Source: Branchinecta lynchi (lineage: Eukaryota > Arthropoda > Branchiopoda > Anostraca > Branchinectidae). Taken from it: a DNA stretch of 64,000 nucleotides. The notes under the pieces are model-generated. The model had not been told where the DNA came from and ran no database searches. It saw nothing but the letters and a program-made list of their open reading frames with translations. A program made the position numbers and the translations under genes. Where the stretch lies: assembly GCA_023053575.1 (NCBI GenBank), contig JAKZAP010000013.1:7016001-7080000 (forward strand), given 5' to 3'. Positions 12,501-24,500 of this stretch are shown in pieces. How positions within the stretch are numbered: the first letter of the stretch is position 1; the number at the start of each line of letters is the position of its first letter.

Positions 12501-15500
12501 TACCCACAGACCACAATGGCGGAGGAATGAACGGGACTTCCAAGAACGGGGATAACAAACATATACCGTAAATCAATGGTTGACGAAGCGGACGCTTAAA
12601 GTTTAACTGAAAAGGCAAGACGCTTAAATATTTTGATTCATCTAAAGGATTTTGTAATTTGTCCACACGGAGCCCTAGTGATAACGTTCAGAGTGCGCGC
12701 TGCTTGAACGACAACAAAAAAATCATCCAGACGCAGAGAATCTGAATTTCAACAAAGGCCTACATTTCTGGGGCTAAAGATGCGACACTGGGGAAGTAAC
12801 GCCTGTAGAAAAGTAGGAAAATGATTTTAGGATATGTCAAGGATTCTGACATTTTTATTTTATTTTTCGGCAATGGCTTACATTTATAGTCGGTAATTTT
12901 TTCATGCGCAAAGATACAATCACACGAAGTACCACAAACCCGATGAATAATTCATCCGATCAATCAATTCCTGCGGATAACGACAAACGAAGTAAAATTT
13001 TTACCGTGTTTCACGCCTATTTGCGTGAATAGGTGATCTGTTACTAGAATGCTGGATCTTAGCCCTATTCGGTTAAATTTTAATAAGTTCAAAAACAAGC
13101 CGAATGTGAATCCAATTTGAAACGAATTTGAATTCCCTCTAGTAAAGCCCCCTTTTGTCAATTTTCCTCTTTACAGAGCTACGAATGTCTAACGCCATAT
13201 GGCCCTCCTTTCCACATCAAAGCCATCTAATGGTCCTGGGAGTCAGCCGACATAAAAAATCCTATCTCCCGGCACGTAAAAAATGAGGCCTGAGAATACA
13301 CTCCCATCCTGGAAACCACTTCGATTTCGCTCGAAGTAAAAACGAGACAACAACAGGCCACTTACGTTCATCGACCCATAGTCTGAGTATCTGCTGCTTA
13401 ATCTGTAACTAGCCAGGGACGAACTAGGCAACCGAGGACTAGCTGCGGGAGAGGGTAGTTGACTTCGGTAGGAAGTAGGGTCCAGCCGAGATGATGAAGT
13501 AACCCCCCTGCTCGAACTATAGGCGGTGGGTATACTAAAGCTCATCGACCCTGAGTAAGCTGGCAAGGATGGTACTGAATATGTGGCACGACTTGCGCTA
13601 CCCGATCGCGTAAACCCAGAATATCCCCCACTCGAAGAGGGAGGGTAGTCCCGGTCACTGAACGACCCCGAACGGCCCACTGATGATGAATATGGTGATG
13701 AATAGCTGCTTCCACCAAGGGCCCCAGAACTGCCGTATCCGCCACCAAGGGCACCCGAACTGCCATATCCGCCACCGAGATAGCTTGAGCCCGAGTAGCT
13801 GCTTCCATAACCTGTTGCGGACGAATACCCACTAGGACCGGAGCCACCATTTGTATTCAAACTATGCGATCGGCTCAAACTGTAAGACGGGAGGGATAGT
13901 CCGATCGAAGCTACTGGCTTTCGGGTCGCACTCGAATCACGGCTGGTTGACCCGCTTCGAAAGTAACTACTTCCACCATATCCTCCCGAATGCATTACAC
14001 TTCTTTAGACTCCTACGTCTAGTTCTCTATGACGCTGGTTCGGAACTGCGGGGCAAAAACTTCGCTTATCTGTACATGGACGATACTTGGCCCGTTCGCA
14101 GTTTTCCTTTGGCAAGGTTCTACTTGATCTTGTGACGCATCAGCGAAACAATCAAGACACCGGACCACACGCCACGTCATACGTAAATAAACAGAAGAGA
14201 ATTCGAAGACGCTAGTAGCCAATCGAAGAAACACTAGGATAAATACTAAGTGAGCCAGAAGGATAGACACTCTTTTCGATATGGTTGTTCACTCCTTTAC
14301 TACGAATCACACAGGTCCTATGCACTTGACGCAACACTCGACTGTCCAAGCTACACAGCTGACGAAACGTTCCCAGTGCAATCGCCACTTGGGTTTCACA
14401 GGCTCATCGGCGGCTAAAGCGCCATTGACTTCGCCATTGACGTGACCATTCAGCGACGTAACGGCGTGGTCGCCACTTGGGTCAACGAGACCAACAAGCG
14501 GCTGCGGTCTCCCATCCCCCATTGCGACGGCGGCTGATCTACCACCGACTCGTGGGAAAAACTGGAATATTTTTATGTCGGGAATCTTGCCAGTCAAAGA
14601 TGTACGCCGGTCTAATACAGGACGTGCTCCGCGTTGAACAAAGGGATTTTTATAACCCTGGAGCCTTTTTCCAGCACAAATATTATTCACAAGATTGGCA
14701 CCGACAGTTCAGAAGTTTGGGAAAGAAATGCCGCTAAATCACTGGCGAGCGACGGAGCAAGACTAAATCCGAGCCGACGCTCTGGCACAATGTCACAAAA
14801 CCCCAGTCACAAAAGTATGTCTTTTTTTTGTTGGAGGCTGGAAACGACTAGGCACGGGGAGCGCTAAACACACGAATGCCAGCAATGGCTTATATCAATC
14901 AGAACAGCGCGTCAACTGGCGCCGAATTTCCACTGGGCACTCCCCGTGTTTGTTTGCAGCGCAGACAAACCAGGACTGGGAACAAATGGAAGCCTTGAAA
15001 CAAGCCTGGCTGCAGACGTGCCACAACAAACGGCTTTCACGTTTAGCTAGCTATTCACTACCAGTAAAGTCAACAGCACCGCCGAAGAACAAAGTAAGTC
15101 CAAACCCAATATTATATCCGCGGATGGTCGGCCCCGTTTACTTGCTAAACATTTCACGGAATCGCTAAAACTCAAGAGGAACATCCGTCGGCCCCCTTGG
15201 CTTGCTAACCACCTGCCAAGGTCTCTCGACGACTGACCGACCATGTCTCTGGAAACCAAAACCTTTCTCGTTCGGCCTTACTTCAAACGGGATCGATATT
15301 AAACACACTTCCCACAGGGAGCACAAAAGACCGTAGTCGCCAACAGAGAGGGCGCTCCAGAGAAAACAATCAACAACTCGGAAGTAGTGAACGATCACAC
15401 AAAAAAAAACCCAGAAAGACCACAATATTGGAGAGAAGTTCGCTGAAAGGTTGTTGACAGCCTTACTTTCTTTATTCTCTGGGATTCCAAATGAAAGTGC

Positions 15501-18500
15501 GGGATATTTATGACAGCATGAGCCTCTCAGCTTTGGCATCTCCTTCGACGACCATTAGCTGTTAAGACGACGTTCAAATAAGCAGGAGCGTCACGTATAG
15601 GGGGGGGGGGAGAGGTAGGGTTGTTGACCAGTCGGTAAAAACTACCCGAGTCGGCGCGAAGCGTCGCGGTTTTCGTACAAATAGTTGTTTTTTTCATGAA
15701 CATACACAAGTTTCCTCTCCTTCTAGGCCAATAAACCAAGTTGTCCAGTACCGTAGTATTTCTAGTACACGAATAAATACTTGATTGAAAACAGTCGGTT
15801 TTTCGGAAAATCAGTCTATTCTTCATCAAAACAGTTCTGAAACAGTATTTCTGAAAATCAGTCGATTTTTCGTCGAAAATGTCATTTTTTTTGTTGATAG
15901 CAGTCGTTTTACAGTCGGTAAAAAATGACCGGCCAGTCAGTAAATACTTTGCCACCACCCCAAGCATTTTGGCCAGTAACACCTCTGCAAATAAGCATAC
16001 CTGTATTGCAGTGGTTCCCAACCATTTCCGTACCACGTACCCCTAATCAAGGTTCAACAAGACCAAGGTTTCGATGGGATCCCAAAAGTTTAATATTTAT
16101 TGGACTTTTTGGTGCAGACAATCAGATATTGCAGATTTCTGAGTTTTCGCCAGATCCCTTTAACATAATCAGATGAGAAAACCAAGTTCAGATATGGATT
16201 CAGCAAGGATGTTTACTCTGATGTCATCCTAATCAACTTCACAAAGGTCCTTTCCTTTGACAAAATTCTTCATATTTTAGCAGAATTCCCGGCGAGTTGC
16301 ATGCAGAAGGAAAGAGTTATAGTGACATTGAGAGAACCTTTCAATCCAAATTTCCGGGTTTTAGCAAATATTGCCGGCTTATCTGTCATGGAAACAAAGT
16401 TCAAATTCAGTTCAAAATGCCTCCTTACCCCGGTCCCCGATACAGAATCTCTATTCTACTTCAGAAATAACTTAAGCTTCAACCAAATTTCCAGTTTCGG
16501 CCGGAATTTCGGGTGAATCATTTGCCCGACAAGAAAGCTAAGTTCAGATATGGATTCAGCGGGCCTCCTTCCCCTGAAAAGACTATCTCATTGGCTTATA
16601 AAACATACCTTTTCTTACCCTTAATTCTAAACGCCCTCCTCTGCCTCTAAACATCTAAGGGATCCATCTACAACTTCGCCTGCTTTCGCTTGTATGGATA
16701 AAGGGGTAGGGTAGGGACTAGTGTTTTCCGAAAACTGGTCGACAAATTTTCATTAAATTGCTCACCAGACAGTTGTCGGGACGGATTCTGCCTTTTTGAC
16801 CCAGTAAATACCGTTTGGGACTTTGAAGATAACTAAACTGATCGCATACGCTTTTTTTCTTTAGTATGTTCGAAAGTTGCAACAGCACGTCTCCTCACTC
16901 TATATCGACTATACCATCGGGTTTTAAAATTTCATGCTAAACTTCGGGATTCCGGACTAACTACTTGTCCGGTAAAAAGAATAATTTTGATATTCGGATT
17001 CAGCACGTCCTCTTACCTTAGAGTCGAACATCTAATCAACTTCAGATTCAACTTTACTTTTTACAAATTTTCCGGTTTTTGCCGGAATCCGGGTCAACTA
17101 CTTGTCCGGCGAGAAAATAGATTTCATATTCGGATTCAGCGCGTCTACTTACCACTAAATCGACAATATTATTAGCTTTTAAAAATATTTTATTTCGCCC
17201 CTTAATTTGAAACCCCTCCTTCCCCTAAATATACAGGTATAAAGCCCATCTACTAACTCGACCTTTCCCTTGACACAGAGAATCCTCACACCAAGTTTCA
17301 TCAGAATTTCGCATTCTCTTCGAGAGTTATCGTGCTTACAGAAGGACGGACAGATGGACAGCTTTTACGAAGTCATAGGTATCCGTTTTGGGATCCCAGA
17401 AAGGTTGCGTACCCCTTTTTTGACGAACCGTTCTTCTACTATTCTCTTCCATGACCAGAACGTCAAAAAGAAGATATATATTGCGCATGATGGGGTATCT
17501 GATCTTGAGGACAATACTAAAACTGAGTTGAAGGTTCAAAACAAATGAAGCGAGAGATCAAAGTTATAGAATAACTTGATTTTGGGACCTTCGCGTACCC
17601 CTTGCTAGGGTCTCTGGTAACCCTTTTGGGTACGCGTACCACCAGTTTGGAACCACTGCTCTATTGTACAGTTGTTGAGAAGGTATGCGATTCCCATAGG
17701 CAAACCAGAAAGGCTAGGAGCAAATAGCGAAGGGGAAAAGCTTAAACGTATGGGAGGACTTGGACGCGAGGAGGAAGAATCCCGAATGAGTTCTAATGAA
17801 TAACTGAGTTTCGGCTCCATGCTTGGGAGGACCTACTGATATAAAGTAAGGTGATATAATGAACATCTTACAGGAAAAATTCTAACAGTATTTTTTAGAG
17901 GTGGTCCGGTAATCACCATGATCGATTCGCAAGTGTCAACCGAAAAAACTAAAAACATGCAGTCAAATGAAAATACTGTGACCGACGGCTTTACACCCTA
18001 TTTTGACCCAGAGCAAAATAAATATAGAGAGTACCGCCAATACCTATACATTTCCGTGCTTTGCAAACGGTCCATACTCATAGCGCCGCCCACTACGCTT
18101 GCGGCATTTAAAGCGAGACAAATTTTCGGGTTCAGAAATTTCTAGTAAAGCAAAGATGCGGTCTCCAAGGAAACAATGGAGGCTGTAGCATTTTTTTGCT
18201 ATGTTCAGGATGCGAAGTTTCGAAGCAAGCGGTGCAGTGAGGTGATTGAGTTTCAGTAGGGACGTTTCTATAACGCTAGTGGTGCTATTGTCCATGCTAT
18301 TCGAGTGTGTGTCAGTTTTCTTGGCGCTACTCTCTTGTGCTATTTTGCTCTGTTTTGACCAAACCCTAGAGACCTCTGCCCAACAATGCCCGCTAACAAT
18401 TATATTTCCTCAGAGATAACTGCTTTCCAGCACGTCTTCATAGCCGTCAAGGAGGTAGTGAAAACCAGTTGCAACCAGGAACAAGACCAAAGGTTTCGAT

Positions 18501-21500
18501 GGGATCCCAAAAATTCAATATCTGATCCAGACAACTGGGTCTTGTCTTAGCCAGATCCAGTCATCGACATGACTCCTTGAACATTTTTACAATTAAATTC
18601 AGAAACAGATTAAGGCCAAATAGCTAGTCATCTGAGAAAACCAAGTTCAGATATGGATTCAGCATGTGTGTTTACCCTTATAAGTAATATCTGTTTTGTC
18701 GAAAACTTCCTGCCACTTCTGCCAATTTCCTGGTTTCGGCCGAACTCCAGAACTACTTGTCCGGCGAAAAAAGAAAGCTCAAAAACGAACTCAGGGTATC
18801 TTCTTTCCACAATAATGAACATCTAATCAACTTCAAATAAAAATTTAACTTATAACAAATTTTCTGATTCCAGCCGGATTCCGGTCAAACTATCTTTCCG
18901 GGTAAAATATGATTGTCAAACAAGGATTCAGCATCTCTTCTTACCCTTAATTCGGTTATCTAATCAACTAGAAATAAAACTTAAGGTTCTAACAATTTTC
19001 CGGTTTTGGCCGGATTCGGGGGGGGGGGGGGGGACTACATGTCCAGGTAGAAGTTTTTTTCACATAAGTGTCGAGCATGTCTTCTTGTCCTAATCGAACA
19101 TCTAATCAACTCCAAATAAAACTTTTAATTTTAACAAACTTTCCGGTTTGGGCCGGATTCCGGACGAACTACTTGTCCGATGACAAAATGGTTTTCGCCA
19201 TCGTGTTCAGCATGTCTTCTTACCCCACAATCGACTATCAAATTAGCTGTTTCAAAATATTTTGTTTGCCCCTTAATTTGAACCCCCTCCCCCACCCCTA
19301 AATGTAGGGCTACAAAGCCCATCTACGAACTTGACTGGTCCGGCGACCCAACGAATCCTCACACCAAGTTTCATCAAAATATCTCATTCCCTTCGACAGT
19401 TATCGTGCTTACAGACGGACAACTTTTGCGATGTCATAGGTATCCCTCCACTTAGTTTTGGGATCCCAGAAAGCAATACGAAGCAAGAACCACTCTTCCA
19501 AACTGGAACTAAGAGCATGTGAATACGCAGTCCGATTTTCGCAATGACATGCAGATTTCCAGTTTCGCTCCCAATGTACGCATTCCGAATACAGTGAAGT
19601 GAATTTCGCATCCAGTTTTTCGCATTCATTCCCAAAAAGCCCGTGGGGCTATGGCAGGAAAACAAAATAAACACAAAATAACACTAACAAGAGCTGGAAG
19701 CTCATATGGCACTTGCAAGACTGGGTCAGATGGAAGTCAGATGGGTCAAAAGTATTTTTTTTCCCTTTCCCATTAAGATGCGCCAAACTTGCTAGGCTGG
19801 GTCAGAGGAAGAAAGTGATGATCGAGTTTTTTGTTTTTTTTTTACTTTTCGTTTGAGATGCGCACTTTAAGGGTGCTAAAGATTAATTTCTAAGCAAAAC
19901 CCTTGGGGCAAAAAGGATCATGCGCTCATGGCGATCGTGAAAAAGTAAATTTTGCTTTAAAGTATTTTTGTACTTTGCGGTTAAGATGAGTTCTTTAAGA
20001 GATGGTCGGATCGGAGAGTGACGATGTCTAACCATATGATGTCAAGTTTCTAATGCTCCAGCATAGTTTTATCGTCCTAGCAAATCTGGAAGTACCGATC
20101 ACCGGAATTCTGGACACTCCCTACAGCTCCCCTTCCCCCTTTGGTATCCGAATCCTGTCCGATTCTGTCACTGATGCACCTAGGACTTGTGCCTGTACGT
20201 CCCGCCAAGTTTCATCCTGATCGCTCCACTCTATGCATGTCACAAGATGTCCGGTTCTCCCCCCCCCCCAGTTCACCGGATCCGGTCCGGACTTGAAATG
20301 GGACATGCTGAGACATGAGGTAGTTCACGATATCAAGTTTCATTAAGATCCGATAACCCATTCGAAAATTATGCATGCTACTAATTTCCGGATTCCGCCG
20401 CATCCCCCTCCCTCCACTATAGTGGGACAAGTGACTGTTTCCAAGTTAATCTGGTTGGGTCCCTGAGATGCCTGCCAAGTTTTATCATCCTAGCCCACCT
20501 GGAAGTACATTAACTACGGATTGCCGGAATTCCGGAACCCCCGTCCAACTCCCTCGACAGTGTCCCAATCCGGTCCAGTCATGTCAGTGATGTATCTAGA
20601 GCGTGTGCTTTTCTTCGTACCAAGTTTCATCCCGATCGCTCCACTCTGAGAGTTTCACACGATTTCCGGTTCTCTCCTCCGACTCCCCCCCCCCAGATTC
20701 GTCGGATCCGGTCCGGACTTGAATTGAGATATTCGAGACACGAGATCTTTCCAGATATCAAGTTTCATTAAGATCCGATCACCCGTTGGAAAGTTATACA
20801 TGTCCCTATTTTCCGGATTCCGCCACCTCCCCCTCCCCCACGATGGTCGGATGGGGCAAGTGACTATTTCCAAGTTAGTTTGGTCGAGTCCCTGATATGC
20901 CCGCCAAGTTTCATCGTCCTAACATATCTGGAAGTACGCTAACTCGCAAACACTGGACTAACCGACCGACGGAAATGTGATCGGTATATGGCACTTGGCC
21001 GGAAGGCAAGTGCCATAAAAACATAATATTAACACCAAAGGAGGGAACCCTTACTCCAAAAAGCTCTCCCGATGCTCCATAGCCTGCTTGAGGAAACTCC
21101 CAAGCCGACGAAGGTCACCATAATTTTTCTTCCACATGACACTAACCAAATCCTATTCCTCCATCCTTTCAGGCCCAAAAATCTCTTTACGCAAATCATT
21201 TAACTCAACGCATCTACCCACCAAATGCAAGTTATCCTTTCCAAGTGAACCACACATAGGGCAGAAGTAAGGACTAGAACATAACTTAACTTTTACCTAT
21301 AAACTTTCTTCTTTCCCCCAATGGGAGAGAGAATCCGAAGGCAGACTTACCATCCATTTAGTTCCTCTAGTCCAAGTCCCACTTTAAAAAACAGTTCCTC
21401 CCCCCATATCTCTTTAGCCAAAACGTACCACTTCAGAGAATAAGAATTACGTACTTCACAGCTCCACAATCGAATCTCCTGGTCTTCTAGCCTATCTTTT

Positions 21501-24500
21501 ACTATCTTAGCTATCTCAATGGATACTGAGACCCTGTTCCCTCATTCCACAGGTCACCTAATCTATAATCTTCAATTATTTTTTAATCTGTGCAAGTAGC
21601 TTAAGAGTTAGACTACCTATAACAAACAGGCAGACAGAGGAAAGCAAAGGACAAGCATTAAAACTGTTAAAGCATCAGTGACCGTGACGTTGGTTCTCTC
21701 TTAGGTTGCGTTCCGCAAACTTAAAAATTGTTAACAATCGTTACCTTTACTTCGGGGCCGAGCTAACTGCAGCTTTAACGATCGTTAACTTTTCCCCGTT
21801 CCACAGTTCCTGTGGGACTGTCCCAGTTAACTTTTCCCAGTTCCAAATTTCGTAAACTTTGTAACTATCGTTAACCGACCATCGTTACAAAATAGTTAAC
21901 AATCGTTAGGCTGTGGAACGGAAATTGTAGGTGGGCGGAGCTTAAATTTCGAAATCAGAAACGTGGAACGCAAAAAGTTAACAACTGTTAACAATCTGTT
22001 AACGATCGTTAAGTTCCGGAACGCAACCTTAATCATCCCCTACCTGCTACTAAGATAACCTAATTTTGCTCCAGTTCACCAACATACAAATAAAAGGCAG
22101 CCTATCGACCCAGACGAGACTTGAATGATCGTTTCTGAGGCTCCTTCTCATTGGCTGCTTTGAGGTGGGTGGGAAATACTTGCTGCCACTGTGGCGCACG
22201 AACATACGTTCTTCGAGATATTACGAGATACCATGAGCTGCTAGTTTAAATTTATAATGTTATTTATAACCGTTGTAGCCCTATATGAGTAGGCCTATTA
22301 TGTTTTATGTGTGTGCTAATAAGTTGTATCCATGACTATACCAAACAAATTTGGCGTGATCCATGACAAGTTTTTGGTTCATAAAATGATTTATTTATCT
22401 ACCATCTATCTAGCTGAGACGATTTTCCCAGCTGGGACTAAAAGATGGATGCTCTTTGAAAGCTTGAGACCCTCGATGGAGAAAGAAACACGATGTTAAT
22501 ATGTCCTCTTTAACTTAATGCCGTCTTCATTTCAGTTCTCCCGCGTAAATTTTCAAATGGAAGATGTACTACGTACCTCATCCTCGTCGTCATGTTCATC
22601 TCCATCCCTCTCTTGACTTTGTCGGTCGGGGTCAATATCCTAGAAAACAAACAAAAACTATAGTTTTATATTTTCTTGCCGAACTTCTGGGTCTCGAAGC
22701 CATTGGCAAATTATGGTAGAATCCCGAATAGGCACAACACATGAATAGTTAGCACCAGGGCTTTATCCGGGGAGGGGGGGTTGACCGCCCCCGAAACATA
22801 CAAATTTTTGTATGGGCTTTAGCCTCTGATCTACGTCTTTTCCATGCTTTCAGGTCCGACCCGCTGCCACCCCCCACCCCCTCCCTAAAAAAAAAAAATA
22901 CCTCGACCCGGACCTGGTTAGCACCGCTCCGAAGGGATTTGAACCTTATTTTACTGCACTGAACGTATAAGTCAGCTGAGATTTATTTTAGGGACATCTC
23001 GGCCCTTCTTGGTAAGTCCTAGTTGGCGGTGCAAAACGGATAAATCAGCTACATTTTCCGTACTGAACCGTCAAATAGATTCGCAGTCAGCTTGGGCTGG
23101 AGGACTATCTAGTGACAAGTCCTGTTCAGGCGAGAAAGACAAACCTATGATCTTCTTGTGTGCAAGACAGGTTAAACCTCAGCTGATTTTACCACAGTCA
23201 AATAGTTGGGAGAGAGATATGGGCTAGATGGGGTAAGGCAACACCGAAGAAAGAGCAGGCTTGAGGGTTGCCCCAATCCTTCTCAGCTGACAAACGATGG
23301 GAGAGGTGAGAATAAATTATTATTCGCAATCACCTTGGGTTGAAGGAATGTTTTCGGAAGAATTGAACCTGGATCGGAAAGAATACTAGTCTAATCATTA
23401 CTGTACTGAGGGCATTATCTATCGAGATTACATGTTTCAAGACATGCAGTTAATTCTGGAAAGCTTCAAGAATGGCCACGGACACGAAGAGCTTTTTTTC
23501 CTTTCTTTTTTTTTCAGTTCAAGTTTTTTATTTTCAACACTCACAAATAAATAAATAAAAAAAAACACTTTCGCACTGGAGAAAAAACCTATGAGGGTTT
23601 GCATTTGAGCGAAATTCCACATAACTACCTCGATAACTATTTACCTATATAAAAGAAAATCCAATCTCTCTCACTCATCAATACTCAACTCTCCCCCTCC
23701 CCCCATTCTTCCCTCCCAGCCTCACCTTACCCACTGTCCACCCTTGCCTCCCTAGCCCACCCTTCCTCCTCTAACCACCATACCACCCATAATAAAATTC
23801 AAGATTTATGCCTCAGAAAATAATCTTTTAATTTCTTTTCAAACTGAGCTACGTGTTCCGCCGCCCTAATTCTCACTGGTAGTTCATTCCATACAGATGG
23901 ACCCAAGTGTTTCACTGAAAATGAAGACCGGGTACCATGACGTGAATCCACAACTATATCATCACTATGCCTTGTTCCATACTTATGCAGGTCACTATTT
24001 GTTTGGTAAAAACTCTTAAAGATCCCTTCCAGGAGGTGGAACAGAGAATTAACTGCCAAGGAGGGAAACCCTGTCGTGCTGTTAATCTTCGGGCCTTTTT
24101 TTCCCTTTTTCCTTCAACATTTCTTGCACTTGATATACGGTTGATATTCATAAGCATTTCAAAATCACGAATTAATGTCATGACTCCATTTTTATACACA
24201 AAGAAATATCTCCTTTTCTAAGTACTATACTGAAATTATATCGCCACGACAGTTAGTATTAAACTAAATGTTTATCTTTATTTTCTCTCAAGGCGTATCC
24301 TCGCCGTTCCCCGAGGACTCTACTTGGGGAGTCCCGGTGTTTTTATGGCACTTGCCTTCCGGCCAAGTGCCACATACCGATCACTTTCTGTCGGTCGGTC
24401 GGTTAGTCCGGTGATCGCGAGTTAGGGTACTTCCAGATGTACTAGGGCGATGAAACTTGGCAGGCATATTAGGGACCCGACCAAACTAACTTGGAAATAG

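Noticed and set aside
15527..16036. 169-codon minus-strand open frame as a gene
   Set aside because: It runs through a hAT MITE whose borders and 8-bp duplication are clear, and its sequence has no family resemblance.
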